Below are positions 19,054-28,313 of a stretch of 50,529 bases of DNA, one piece after another. The first letter of the stretch is position 1. Each line of letters begins with the position of its first letter. The stretch is from assembly GCA_016929805.1 (NCBI GenBank), contig JAFGIB010000433.1:1-50529 (forward strand). Reading direction: 5' to 3'. The notes under the pieces were generated by a model, which saw nothing but the letters and a program-made list of their open reading frames with translations, did not search any database and had not been told where the DNA came from. A program made the position numbers and the translations under genes. Source of the DNA: Deltaproteobacteria bacterium. GTDB taxonomy: Bacteria; Myxococcota_A; Polyangia; Polyangiales; JAFGIB01.

Positions 19054-20290
19054 ATTTCTTAAAGACCAAGGTTGCGTTGGTCCCTCCAAAACCAAAGGAA
19101 TTGGACATCGCGACACGAACCTTTTTCTCTCGGGCCTGGTTCGGAACGAGATCCAAACCCTCGGCTTCCTCGATTGGATCATCGAGGTTTATCGTAGGCG
19201 GCATAATGCCGCGACAAATCGTAAGGATCGTCAGTATAGCCTCCAAACCGCCCGAAGCCCCGAGCAAATGGCCGTGAATCGACTTGGTGCTCGAAATCGA
19301 AAGACCCTCGGTCGCGTATGGTCCGAAAAGCGCTTTTACGGCTCTTAGCTCGATGATATCGCCGGCCAGCGTGGCGGTACCGTGCGCGTTGATATAATCG
19401 ATATCGGCAAGGGACAATCGAGCGTCCTCGACCGCCAGTCGCATCGCTCTCACGCCTCCATCTCCATCGGCCGACGGCTGCGTCAAGTGATAGGCATCAG
19501 CCGTGGCTCCATAACCGATGATCTCTGCATAAATCTTGGCGCCGCGTTTGATCGCGTGCTCGCGCTCTTCCAAAACCAGGATTCCGGCGCCTTCCGCGAT
19601 CACGAAACCATCGCGGCCCTTGTCAAAGGGACGGCTTGCCTTTTCCGGCTGCTCGTTATGCTTAGAAAGCGCGCGCATAGCGGTAAAACCAGCGACGCCG
19701 AGAGGCGTGACCGGCGCTTCCGTACCCCCGGCGATCGCGACGTCGACTCCGCCCCGTTGAATCCATCGAAACGCTTCTCCGATCGCGTGCGAGCCGGAAG
19801 CGCACGCGCTGCACGTGGTGAAACTCGGACCCTTATAACCCCATCGCATCGATACTTGGCCGGGCGCGAGATTCGGAATGACCGCCGGGATAAAGTAAGG
19901 CGAAACGCGACGCGGCCCGCGCTCGAATAGCGTTCGAGCCGTCTCCTCAAGAATATCCAATCCGCAAAATCCCACGCCGATAAAGGTGCCGACGCGTTTC
20001 TTGTGTTCTTCATCGGGATCTAAACCGGCGTCGTTGATAGCCATTTCGCTAGCGGCGATTGCGAAGTGACTGAATCGGTCGCCCTCGCGAAGCCGCTTCT
20101 TCTCGACCCAGTTTTCCGGGTTAAAACCGGTGACTTCCCCCGCGATACGCGTGGTGTATTCCGAGGCATCGAAACGGGTAATCGGACCGATGCCACTCGC
20201 ACCGGCGATAGCCACGTTCCAAGTGCTCTCCGCATCTAATCCGCAGGGGCTGACCGTTCCGATTCCTGTTACTACGACCCGGTGCGTCAC
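19046..20290 (-). CDS. fabF: 3-oxoacyl-[acyl-carrier-protein] synthase II (KAS II)
   Basis: The 414-residue thiolase-fold enzyme condenses malonyl-ACP with acyl-ACP during fatty acid elongation. The Cys-His-His triad is Cys163 (SACASG), His303 (NAHGTATLAGD) and His341 (KSIHGHLLGASG). The C-terminal NSFGFGGTNA motif is present. Translation starts at a GTG at 20288-20290, preceded by GGAG about 13 bases upstream; MTHRVVVTGIGTVSPCG matches the family N-terminus. The gene follows acpP after an unusually long gap of 281 bases and overlaps rpiB by 8 bases. Confidence 0.95.
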   Translation of the reverse strand: MTHRVVVTGIGTVSPCGLDAESTWNVAIAGASGIGPITRFDASEYTTRIAGEVTGFNPENWVEKKRLREGDRFSHFAIAASEMAINDAGLDPDEEHKKRVGTFIGVGFCGLDILEETARTLFERGPRRVSPYFIPAVIPNLAPGQVSMRWGYKGPSFTTCSACASGSHAIGEAFRWIQRGGVDVAIAGGTEAPVTPLGVAGFTAMRALSKHNEQPEKASRPFDKGRDGFVIAEGAGILVLEEREHAIKRGAKIYAEIIGYGATADAYHLTQPSADGDGGVRAMRLAVEDARLSLADIDYINAHGTATLAGDIIELRAVKALFGPYATEGLSISSTKSIHGHLLGASGGLEAILTILTICRGIMPPTINLDDPIEEAEGLDLVPNQAREKKVRVAMSNSFGFGGTNATLVFKKYE

Positions 20291-20571
20291 TTTCTATAAC
20301 TCCATAAGCCGATTTTCCTCTGTTGTTGACTTCGAATACCCTCTTTTTACACGACGTGCTGATAACCACACTAGTGGAAACTCAGAAGCAACGTAGGCCG
20401 ATTTGAATGGTTTCTGTCCTAGATCTGCCTCCCGCCTTAATCGCGCGGCAACTCGCGAGAGCCACTACCGGCTCCAACGCGCGTCTTGTCCCGAGATCGC
20501 GACGTTTTTCGGTCCCCGAATCGCCGCGACGAAAGACAGCTATCGGCGCATCGAAAACAAGCGGCTCAGCT
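20291..20571. other. Long spacer between acpP and fabF
   Basis: The 281 bases between the acpP stop and the fabF start contain no supported gene. A small minus-strand frame at 20382-20615 overlaps the end of acpP and has no recognisable content. The two genes are usually almost adjacent in such operons, so this spacer may hold an internal promoter, a terminator/attenuator or decayed sequence. Confidence 0.4.
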
Positions 20572-20814
20572 TCAACCTTTCTTAGCGAGCTTTTCCTCGA
20601 TATATTTAATCGCATCGTCTACCGTACGGATACGTTCCGTATCCTCATCGGGGATATCGATGTCATATTCTTCCTCAAAAGCGAGCACGAGCTCCACCAC
20701 CGCGAGCGAATCAGCGCCCAAATCTTCGATAAATTGAGATTCGCCCCTGATCTGCGCGACGTCGATGTCCAGTTGTTTGGATACGATTTCCTTAACACTA
20801 TCAGCAATGTTCAT
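20572..20814 (-). CDS. acpP: Acyl carrier protein
   Basis: The 80-residue acidic protein carries growing acyl chains on a phosphopantetheine arm. Ser36 in LGADSLAVVEL is the attachment site. The sequence is complete, and the C-terminal helix ends EEKLAKKG. The ATG at 20814 is preferred to the in-frame TTG three bases upstream, because GGAGG then lies at the better distance. The gene lies 41 bases after fabG in the same operon. Confidence 0.95.
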   Translation of the reverse strand: MNIADSVKEIVSKQLDIDVAQIRGESQFIEDLGADSLAVVELVLAFEEEYDIDIPDEDTERIRTVDDAIKYIEEKLAKKG

Positions 20815-20855
20815 CAAACCCTCCAGAGGAACGATAGAATTCCACTTCTAATTGT

Positions 20856-21593
20856 CTAACCTAATATTCCACCGTTAACACGTATAACTTGACCCGTAAT
20901 GTACGAAGCCTCTTCACTGCACAAAAAAACGACCGCTGCCGCCACGTCATCGGGCTTTCCAATCCGACCGAGCGGTGTTTGATTTAATATCCACGTCTTA
21001 ACCTCTTCCGGAAGCCGAAGCGTCATTTCCGTATCGATGAACCCGGGTGCAACAGCATTGACTGTAATATTGCGCTGGGCGTACTCCCGAGCCCAAGTCT
21101 TAGTCAAGCCGATGATCGCGGCTTTCGAGGCTGAATAGGCCGTCTGACCGGGATTGCCAAGTTCCGCGACAACGCTCGCGAGATTGATGACGCGCCCGCG
21201 TTCCGCCCTCATCATCGACCGGATCGCCGCCTTGGTACAATATATCGCGCCATCGACATTTACCGAGAAGGTCCGGTGCAGGCTCTCTGCCGATACCCTT
21301 AGTAACAACTGATCCAGCGCGATACCCGCGTTGTTAACTAAGATATCTATACGACCCAACCGCTTCGCCAGCTCTCGAATCGCCTCTTGGGCCGCGTCTT
21401 CGACCGATACGTCAAAGCATTTGGTCTCGCCCTTGCCTCCGGCATCAGTGATCAACTTGAGGGTCTCGTCGGCGGGTACGATATCGGCAACAACGACGTA
21501 AGCGCCGGCTCGACTTAGCATCGTCGATATCGCACGACCGATTCCGCGAGAGCCACCGGTTACGATCGCGACATTTTCGTCCAGTCTAAACAT
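20856..21593 (-). CDS. fabG: 3-oxoacyl-[acyl-carrier-protein] reductase
   Basis: The 245-residue short-chain dehydrogenase carries out the NADPH-dependent reduction of 3-oxoacyl-ACP. The cofactor motif TGGSRGIG is at 12-19 and NNAG at 87-90. The catalytic Ser140, Tyr153 and Lys157 (TAYSASKA) are in place, and the C-terminus ends SYITGQVIRVNGG. AAGG precedes the ATG. The position between fabH and acpP separates it from the many other SDR enzymes. All family residues look normal. Confidence 0.95.
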   Translation of the reverse strand: MFRLDENVAIVTGGSRGIGRAISTMLSRAGAYVVVADIVPADETLKLITDAGGKGETKCFDVSVEDAAQEAIRELAKRLGRIDILVNNAGIALDQLLLRVSAESLHRTFSVNVDGAIYCTKAAIRSMMRAERGRVINLASVVAELGNPGQTAYSASKAAIIGLTKTWAREYAQRNITVNAVAPGFIDTEMTLRLPEEVKTWILNQTPLGRIGKPDDVAAAVVFLCSEEASYITGQVIRVNGGILG

Positions 21594-21651
21594 ATCCCAC
21601 CTTCGTTTTAGATCGCAATAACAAGATTCCTGATGGTTTATTGTCCTTCTT

Positions 21652-22671
21652 TCACCACCTTACTAACGCGCTCCCCCAGGTGATACCCGCTCCAAGGCCG
21701 CAAAAAAGTAGGTTCTGACCGGGTCTTACCAGTCCGTTGCGAACCGCTTCGTCCAAGGCTATTGGAATCGACGCGCTCGACGTATTACCCACCCGTTCGA
21801 TATTGATATAAAAACGTTCTTTCGGGATGTTACAGCGATTAGCCACCGCGTCGATGATGCGGATGTTCGCTTGGTGCGGTATTACCCAATCGATATCCTT
21901 CGGGGTCAAGCCGCTCGAACGAATCGCCGTCTGAATCGCGCTCGACAGACTCTTCACCGCGAATTTAAATACGTCTTGTCCCGCCATATGTACGAAGTGC
22001 TGCTTATCTCTGACAGTCTGTTCGCTCGCGGGAGTTCGAGAGCCGCCCGCAGGGATGTATAGCGATTTAGCCTGAGATCCATCCGCGTACAAATGGGTTG
22101 AGATAATACCCCGTCCGTCTCCGCTTGAAGGACCAACGACCGCCGCGCCTCCTCCGTCGCCGAATAAAACGCACGTGGCTCGATCCTCGTAGTTGAGAAT
22201 GCGCGAAAGCAATTCCACTCCGATGACCAAAATGTATTTCGCCTGATTCGCTTGGATTAAACTGTCCGCAACGCTCAGTCCGTAAATAAATCCCGCGCAA
22301 GCAGCCGCTAGATCAAAGCCGGGGCAATAGCTGCGAGCGCCGATCTTCTGTTGCACGTACATCGCCGTCGCCGGCAGAGGCATATCGGGAGAAATCGTGG
22401 CAACGATGATGAGATCGAGTTGTTTCGCATCGATCTCGGCCATATTTAACGCTTGAATCGCGGCGTTCGACGCGATGTCGCTGGCGGCTTCATCGGCGGC
22501 CGCGATCCGTCTTTCTCGAATCCCGGTTCGCTCAACGATCCACTCGTTCGAGGTATCGACCATCTTCTCGAGGTCGGCGTTGCTAAGCACCCTGGACGGA
22601 AGATAGTGTCCTGTACCGAGTATGGTAGAATCGGGTTTTTTGGCGTCTTCAGCCACTGTCGTTTCGCTCAC
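21652..22671 (-). CDS. fabH: 3-oxoacyl-[acyl-carrier-protein] synthase III (KAS III)
   Basis: FabH starts fatty acid synthesis by condensing an acyl-CoA, usually acetyl-CoA, with malonyl-ACP. The triad is Cys125 (LAAACAGF), His266 (IPHQANIRI) and Asn296 (GNTSSAS), numbered from the GTG at 22671. That GTG has GAGGG close upstream and gives 339 residues; the frame also permits a GTG at 22692, adding seven residues. About 15 residues precede the usual family start (STILGTGHYLPSR), a small odd extension. It lies directly after rpmF, where many related operons have plsX. Confidence 0.93.
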   Translation of the reverse strand: MSETTVAEDAKKPDSTILGTGHYLPSRVLSNADLEKMVDTSNEWIVERTGIRERRIAAADEAASDIASNAAIQALNMAEIDAKQLDLIIVATISPDMPLPATAMYVQQKIGARSYCPGFDLAAACAGFIYGLSVADSLIQANQAKYILVIGVELLSRILNYEDRATCVLFGDGGGAAVVGPSSGDGRGIISTHLYADGSQAKSLYIPAGGSRTPASEQTVRDKQHFVHMAGQDVFKFAVKSLSSAIQTAIRSSGLTPKDIDWVIPHQANIRIIDAVANRCNIPKERFYINIERVGNTSSASIPIALDEAVRNGLVRPGQNLLFCGLGAGITWGSALVRW

Positions 22672-22718
22672 CTTGCCCTCGGAGCACTCCACCTATCCCA
22701 TGGAGACAATCCGAGAGA

Positions 22719-22916
22719 CTACTCCTTATTTGCCTGGTCCTTACCCGGCAATACCAACCGTCCGTTATAGTGACCACACGCTCGACATACCCGGTGAGGA
22801 ATCATCATTTCAAAACAATTAGGACAAGGTATTAGATTTATCGGGGTGACCTTATCGTGATGCGCCCGGCGCATATCGCGTCGCGCTCGGGGAGTTCTTC
22901 GCTTTGGGACCGCCAC
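22719..22916 (-). CDS. rpmF: Ribosomal protein bL32
   Basis: The 65-residue large-subunit protein has the family start MAVPKRRTPRARRDMRRAHH and a zinc-binding CxxC pair set at Cys31/Cys34 and Cys44/Cys47, so it is the zinc-containing form. It starts with GTG, and GGAG lies about 8 bases upstream. It leads the fatty-acid operon, a common arrangement. No DUF177 (YceD) gene precedes it here. The 259 bases before the next gene hold no recognised gene and should contain the operon promoter. Confidence 0.95.
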   Translation of the reverse strand: MAVPKRRTPRARRDMRRAHHDKVTPINLIPCPNCFEMMIPHRVCRACGHYNGRLVLPGKDQANKE

Positions 22917-23175
22917 TTTTTTACTCCTTCGTGATGTTTCTGCTAACCGTCTCTTGACCTTAATAAAACGATTAAACGACCGCCCGGTGATCCTGATATC
23001 TCGGGTTGGGCTAGGAACAAGAGAACAGGGTTTGGAAAAGGTGAGCTAATATGCTGGGATGAGTGAACGAAGTCAATCCAGAATGCAAGCAAACCATTCG
23101 TCGAGACGCCGACAAAGAGGCAATTTTCGAACACCTCGTTCGAGACAAACGAGCGCGCTCCGATCGAACCGAAGA

Positions 23176-24153
23176 TCAGGGAGACTCTACCACGGCCCCC
23201 TTTTCGTCAATTTGAAGAACGGCGAACCCGGGTCTCCCATATGACCCGTCGTCGCGATCCATTGCCGGTCCAATCAAACGGGGGACCACGAGGTGAAAGT
23301 CCTCGGTCTTGATTCCAAATGGGATACGGCTACCTCTTGTCGACGAATAGGGCCTCATTACCTGCACATAAGGCCAGGCAAACAAGCCGCTCCCGGCGCC
23401 CACTCGTTTCGTAAAAGCGCCTAGTTCCGGGCTTCCGACATCGATACCCCCACTCGTTCGGCAGATAGAATTCTCTTTATCGACAGCCGGCGCTTCCCAA
23501 GCGATCAACCACCGCCGATCGCCGTCCTCTTCGGGTAAAACATCCGCGATCTGCTCGAGATCTATCTGATTAAAACCACACGCGTTTTCGCCGAGCGCGT
23601 ACCTACCCTCGGCTGATCCGGCAACGGGAATAAAGAGACTATTCCCAATTTGAACCGAGCGCATCGCGGTAAGGTTGATAACCCTATCTCGCGCCGGCGG
23701 ATCGAGTGACGAAAAGGCTGATTTTATAAATGGCCACGAATCTCGACCGCCGGCCAGCACAAGCGTTGGAAAATCCATCTTGCCAAGCGCCCTAAGCGAG
23801 CGAGATGCCGTTTCTTTGTCATCGCCCACGCCTCCCAACAATAGCGCCAGGTCGGGCTTTTTTAGCGACATCTCTCTCAATTGTCGCTCGATGGAAGAGC
23901 GTACGTACGCCGGTCCTGAAAACGCGACGATACGAATCGGAGGATCAATCCCTTCGATAGCGAGCGTTCGCCCTCGAGTGCTTAACGTCGCGGCGCCGAC
24001 CTTCCATCGCCTGTCTTTTGGCGGATCGACCGCCAGGCACCTTACATAAGGCGTCGGACCGGCAACCCGTATCCGCGAGGGGATATCTCTACCACAGCTT
24101 TCGCAGCCGTAAAACGCAAGGGTTAATCCCGCTACCAGCCATCCTCGATTCAT
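23176..24153 (-). CDS. Putative lipoprotein, possibly a degenerate metallophosphoesterase fold
   Basis: The 325-residue protein begins with a short hydrophobic segment and LAFYGCESCG, so it has a lipobox-like site with Cys17. It is likely exported and lipid-anchored. The middle shows a layout reminiscent of calcineurin-like phosphoesterases: IRIVAFSG, then PDLALLLGGVGD, then FPTLVLAGGRDSW. The metal-binding DxH, GD and GNHD residues are mostly replaced, so activity is doubtful. The phosphoesterase link is my inference. It is the last of three consecutive envelope-related genes on this strand, 94 bases after the TonB-like gene. Confidence 0.6.
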   Translation of the reverse strand: MNRGWLVAGLTLAFYGCESCGRDIPSRIRVAGPTPYVRCLAVDPPKDRRWKVGAATLSTRGRTLAIEGIDPPIRIVAFSGPAYVRSSIERQLREMSLKKPDLALLLGGVGDDKETASRSLRALGKMDFPTLVLAGGRDSWPFIKSAFSSLDPPARDRVINLTAMRSVQIGNSLFIPVAGSAEGRYALGENACGFNQIDLEQIADVLPEEDGDRRWLIAWEAPAVDKENSICRTSGGIDVGSPELGAFTKRVGAGSGLFAWPYVQVMRPYSSTRGSRIPFGIKTEDFHLVVPRLIGPAMDRDDGSYGRPGFAVLQIDEKGAVVESP

Positions 24154-24247
24154 CTATATATTCTTCTATGCTTGTAGCCATCAAATAGTTAAAACGACAC
24201 CGCGCAATTACGACCGCGAGATCGGAGCTGCTCTGCTGCTAAGCGTA

Positions 24248-25834
24248 CTAAGATCCGAGCGGGTCTTTTAGAGGCCCGTCATCAGGACGCGGCGTACCGG
24301 GAGGATTGGGTAAGATAAATGGGCTAACATTGAACGTCCCGCACATCCGGTGATTTCGATAGAAGCCCCAATGGACGTAGACCCGCCCATCTCCCGAGAG
24401 GATCTGAGGCGGCGGCTCCGGATAGGGTTGGGCGCGTAAAACCGCCTCGAACGCGCCATAATCAAACGCGAGAAAACCGCTCGACTTTACAAATCCGATT
24501 CGATGTACCGAGCCATCGCGATTGAAAACGATCTCGAGCGTCGTATTGAGCGACATATCGGCGAACGGACCGGAGACCGAGGGAAGGCCGGCGATAAAAC
24601 GCCAGGCGAATTCCCGATGAATGCGGCGATGAACGGCCGAGATATACTCGGCAAACGGCGAGGCCGCCGCGTTGAGCGCGGTCTGATTACCCGGTTTCAC
24701 GTTGCTGACGAAATTCTCGATGGCGGCGCGAAACTCGCGCCAGCGCTTGTTACTTCCGCCGCGAGACTTCGAGCGCCGCTGCTGTAAATAGCTCTCGCGC
24801 TCCTGCTTGAGCTCTTTATCCCCGAAGGTGTCTTCAAACTGCGACCAGGACAAGTTGAGGTTTATGCCCTCTTTATATTTCCGCGACCCGGACCGGTCTC
24901 CGCGTTCTTCCGCCGCCGCACCCGGCCGGTACTCGCCGCCCTCATCGCCCGGACCCCGTCCCCGTATTCCCGGCGAAATACGGTATGTCCCCATGGCGTC
25001 TCTCACGACGATGGCTTGCTCGTCACCTCCTGCCTGGGGCGCTCCCGCCCTTCTATCTCGGCTATATTCGTCCGAAAACCGGCTGGCCCCGGGCGCCGAG
25101 GCTCGATCGACAGCCGGCGCCATCTGTTCGCCGCTTGACGGCTGCGACGGACGCGACGGCTCGGTTTCCGCCTCGACCGAAGTCGCGGTTCGTTCGTCGC
25201 TACCCTCTCGATCCTCGAGATCGGCTGATTCGAACTTATCGGCGTCGCCGAGCTCTCCGGTATCCATGCCGGGCGCCAGTCTCGCGGAAGGCTCGGGATC
25301 GTCGCGATGCATGTTTCTGACGATAGCGACGGTTTCCTCTTCCACTCGTCGATTCTCTTTCGCGATAAATCGCGAATTTTCAGGCGGCTCTACGTCCGGG
25401 TTATCGCTACGCTGTCTTACGGCTAACTTATTCTGTACCTCGGGCGGAATTTTGATCGTTTCCTTCGGCCGAGTCTCGATCAATTGAAGTTGAATCGGTT
25501 TACGTTCCTGGCGCCTCTCTTGTTTCGGTTTTACCGCGACCTCGGAAGGTTCTTTCTTCTGTTCAACAGCTTCCTTTTCCAAATCATCTTCAAGCTGCCG
25601 CGCGTTTTCCTTTGTTAGGCGGTCTTTCTGATTCTTCTCGCTATCGGCCCGTTGTTCATCTCCAGAGCTAGAATCGGTCGGCTCAAAAAAAATGGGCCTT
25701 CTCGCCCCGTGTTGATCGCTTTCCAGCATGACTTCAGCCAAAACCCCGAGAGCGCTATAAATCGGTAAATGCACGCCGAGGGAAGCGAGTAGCGCGATCA
25801 AAAAAACGGCTAGGCTCGGCTGGACGTATCGCAT
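24248..25834 (-). CDS. TonB/TolA-like envelope-spanning protein
   Basis: The 528-residue protein has one N-terminal membrane anchor (about residues 8-33). A long, highly charged and probably disordered Glu/Lys/Pro/Ser-rich middle follows. The C-terminal domain of about 110 residues is TonB-like: AEYISAVHRRIHREFAWRF, then LNTTLEIVFNRDGSVHRIGFVKSS and the AVLRAQPYPEPP segment. TonB-type proteins transmit inner-membrane energy to outer-membrane transporters. No exbB/exbD genes lie nearby. The linker is unusually long and acid/base mixed rather than the Pro-Lys type. Domain assignment is firm; a role in transport is inferred. Confidence 0.8.
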   Translation of the reverse strand: MRYVQPSLAVFLIALLASLGVHLPIYSALGVLAEVMLESDQHGARRPIFFEPTDSSSGDEQRADSEKNQKDRLTKENARQLEDDLEKEAVEQKKEPSEVAVKPKQERRQERKPIQLQLIETRPKETIKIPPEVQNKLAVRQRSDNPDVEPPENSRFIAKENRRVEEETVAIVRNMHRDDPEPSARLAPGMDTGELGDADKFESADLEDREGSDERTATSVEAETEPSRPSQPSSGEQMAPAVDRASAPGASRFSDEYSRDRRAGAPQAGGDEQAIVVRDAMGTYRISPGIRGRGPGDEGGEYRPGAAAEERGDRSGSRKYKEGINLNLSWSQFEDTFGDKELKQERESYLQQRRSKSRGGSNKRWREFRAAIENFVSNVKPGNQTALNAAASPFAEYISAVHRRIHREFAWRFIAGLPSVSGPFADMSLNTTLEIVFNRDGSVHRIGFVKSSGFLAFDYGAFEAVLRAQPYPEPPPQILSGDGRVYVHWGFYRNHRMCGTFNVSPFILPNPPGTPRPDDGPLKDPLGS

Positions 25835-25934
25835 GGCGTTAATTTTGACCCACGAAATCTCGAAATAGTAGTACCTACCGAACGATTTTTAAAAAGAGCG
25901 TCATATCCCCTAATTATCGATTTTTCCGGTTCCG

Positions 25935-27149
25935 CTATAACGAACACCAAAAGGTTGCGCTGCGTATCGCTGTATATTCCTGAGTAGACGAACCGCGCTC
26001 CCCGATCAATAAAAGCGCTCGAGAACCCATGCAAGCCGATGCGGCCAGGGAAAACTCCCGCGTATCCTCGCAAAACTGCTGTTCACCTCCGAGCTTGGAA
26101 AGCGAGGCGTCGAACCAATTCACGCCCACCATTCGGTCGTGGCCATAGGTTCGAGGCGCCGCGGTCACGACTCCATTGAAACAAGAGCTGAGAGAGGGTC
26201 TTTCTTCTGTATCAGCTCGGGCAATACGCACCGGCTCGCCCACGATTCGTTCGTCTTTGCCCAATCGAGCCGCATAAATGCCGGGCGTCTCTTCTCTGGT
26301 CCTCTGGTCTCTATAAGCCAATATCAGCTCTCCGTTGAGCTCGAGCAACCGCGGCGTCGCCGCGTGGTAATGAACATCGATTAACGCGTACGGCGAGCTT
26401 CTTCCGTCCGACAACATGATTTCGCCTTCAAGCTCGTCTTTATGAACCCAGGTCTCGGCCCAAACGATCTTGGGCTCACCGCCGCCTTGAAAAATCGAGG
26501 GCGCACCGGCGAGCCCCTTGTTTCTGGAAATTACGCGCGGCGTCACGCCCCGGCTCGCGTCGAGGCGCACGAACCAAACGCTCTGCTCCGAACGAGAGCC
26601 GTCGTGCCAAGCTAAAAGCAAGCCTTGTCTATCAAGAGAGATGCCGACGCCCTTACTCATGGGCCCCGCCGAGCCGACGATTCGAGCCCACTTCATATCC
26701 AGCTCGCTACTAAACCCGTATACCGTAACAGAACCAGCGCGACTTTCGAAATCGACCTCACGCGCATCGGTGTTCGCGTCTTGATTAGAACGGCGCAGAC
26801 ACGCCAAATAGATCGCTCGCGCGTCAGCCACGGCGTCGATTCCCCCTCGACAACGCGAGTCGATAGGGATAGCCCGGCCCAACGCCTCTCCGTTTTCGTC
26901 AAGCCTTCGACCATATAAACCGTCCGCGTCCGACCAAAACGCTACCGCCTGTTCTTTTCGAAACGCGACCAAGGCGATCGCATCGATGAGCTTATTTCTG
27001 GAATTGAAGACGCGATACTCCGGACCGAAGCGACAACGCAAAGCTCGCCCTTCTCTCTGTTTACCGAAGATCAAAACGAGAGCAGCCAAAGCGAGGCCGA
27101 ATAAAAGAAGGACCTTTCGACTGGATAGTAAAAAAGAGAGGCTACGCAT
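25935..27149 (-). CDS. Membrane-anchored extracytoplasmic protein of unknown function
   Basis: The 404-residue protein has an uncleaved-looking hydrophobic N-terminal segment (about 10-29, VLLLFGLALAALVLIFG). A long soluble part follows, with repeated beta-strand phrases such as AFWSDADGLYGRRLDENG, LLLAWHDGSRSEQSVWFVRLD and LILAYRDQRTREETPGIYAARL. This is reminiscent of a beta-propeller or sialidase-like repeat fold, but no catalytic motif was recognised. Five or more cysteines suggest disulfides in the periplasm. It starts only 6 bases after the rlmN stop and is followed by the TonB-like gene, so the three are probably co-transcribed. Confidence 0.65.
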   Translation of the reverse strand: MRSLSFLLSSRKVLLLFGLALAALVLIFGKQREGRALRCRFGPEYRVFNSRNKLIDAIALVAFRKEQAVAFWSDADGLYGRRLDENGEALGRAIPIDSRCRGGIDAVADARAIYLACLRRSNQDANTDAREVDFESRAGSVTVYGFSSELDMKWARIVGSAGPMSKGVGISLDRQGLLLAWHDGSRSEQSVWFVRLDASRGVTPRVISRNKGLAGAPSIFQGGGEPKIVWAETWVHKDELEGEIMLSDGRSSPYALIDVHYHAATPRLLELNGELILAYRDQRTREETPGIYAARLGKDERIVGEPVRIARADTEERPSLSSCFNGVVTAAPRTYGHDRMVGVNWFDASLSKLGGEQQFCEDTREFSLAASACMGSRALLLIGERGSSTQEYTAIRSATFWCSL

Positions 27150-27155
27150 GATAAC

Positions 27156-28313
27156 TCAAGCCAAATTTCTTCGAAGCTCTCCCCCTAAAGCGAGTTGCCC
27201 GCAAGCGGCGGCGATATCGTCGCCTCTCGGGCGGCGCAAGAAAACCATCATACCCGCTCCGCGCAAATGGTTATAAAAAGCATCCACCGCCGCTTCCGGC
27301 GGCGCTTCCAATTGCGTGCACTCGATCGGATTCATCGGGATAAGATTGACCTTTACCGGTACCCCTCGCAATAGCTTTACCAAACGGCGGGCGTCATTCT
27401 CGGAATCGTTTATCCTTCGAATTAGGGTGTACTCTACGGTGATGCGCTCGTGTGTACCGGTCGGGTAGCGACGCATCGCTTCCACAACCTCGCGGACCGG
27501 ATACTTACGGTTAATCGGCATGAGATCGGATCGGACCGCGTCGTCAGCGGAATGTATAGATACCGCGAGTTGAACTTCTCCTCCGAAGTCCTTCGCCAGA
27601 CGGTCGATCTCTGGAACCAGCCCGCAAGTAGAAACCGTCATGCGTCTCAGCGACATGGCTTGCCCATCGGGATGACTCAACAATAAAAGCGCTCGCGAAA
27701 TCGCGCCGTAGTTATGCAAAGGCTCGCCGATGCCCATCAATACGATAGCGCTAATACGCTCGGTTTCTTTCAGCTCCCCTTGAGCAGCCGAAATCTGCGA
27801 AACGATCTCCGCCGCCGTCATTTGCCTGATCAGCCCGACCTTTCCAGAAGCACAAAACCTACATCCCATGGCGCACCCCACCTGACAGGAAAGGCATTGG
27901 GTTACGCGACGCGAATCGCGTGAATCGTTTCCGTCCAATTCGTCCTCTTGCGATAGTGAGAAAAGCTCGGATTGCGGCGACGATGTATGCGGTATCAATA
28001 CGGTTTCCACGCGACGACGATCGTTCATTTCTAAAAGAAGCTTTCTCGTTTTGTCGCTCGAGATTCGACGGCCGACGATCGCCGTGGGAGCGGACAAGCC
28101 CCTCTTCAGCAACTCTTCACGAAGCGAAAGAGGCAGATCAGTCATCTCCGCTGAATTAAAAAGACCCCGTTTATGAATCCAGCGAAAAATTTGTACAGAA
28201 CGGTACCGAGGCTCCTGCAATTCGGCTAAAAGTGGCTCCCATTCATCGGGAAATCTCTCCGAAAGCGACTGAGGCTCGGATAGCTTTTGAGGCCATTGAA
28301 CACTACATTGCAT
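27156..28313 (-). CDS. rlmN: Dual-specificity 23S rRNA/tRNA adenine C2 methyltransferase (radical SAM)
   Basis: RlmN methylates C2 of A2503 in 23S rRNA and of A37 in some tRNAs by radical-SAM chemistry. The iron-sulfur motif CAMGCRFC has Cys147, Cys151 and Cys154. The GIGEPLHNY motif and the STCGLVP segment are present, as is the conserved C-terminal Cys in DDIAAACGQL. The ATG at 28313 gives 385 residues; an upstream TTG at 28373 would add 20 residues but has no ribosome site. Compared with well-known RlmN proteins, the loop before the cluster (about 109-139, SPQSELFSLSQEDELDGN and following) carries roughly 24 extra acidic residues. Confidence 0.93.
   Translation of the reverse strand: MQCSVQWPQKLSEPQSLSERFPDEWEPLLAELQEPRYRSVQIFRWIHKRGLFNSAEMTDLPLSLREELLKRGLSAPTAIVGRRISSDKTRKLLLEMNDRRRVETVLIPHTSSPQSELFSLSQEDELDGNDSRDSRRVTQCLSCQVGCAMGCRFCASGKVGLIRQMTAAEIVSQISAAQGELKETERISAIVLMGIGEPLHNYGAISRALLLLSHPDGQAMSLRRMTVSTCGLVPEIDRLAKDFGGEVQLAVSIHSADDAVRSDLMPINRKYPVREVVEAMRRYPTGTHERITVEYTLIRRINDSENDARRLVKLLRGVPVKVNLIPMNPIECTQLEAPPEAAVDAFYNHLRGAGMMVFLRRPRGDDIAAACGQLALGGELRRNLA

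Noticed and set aside
20382..20615. 77-codon minus-strand frame in the acpP-fabF spacer
   Set aside because: Overlaps the end of acpP, has low-complexity basic content and no ribosome site.
22917..23175. DUF177 (YceD) gene before rpmF
   Set aside because: Frames here are short, lack the family sequence and run in conflicting directions; no such gene is present.
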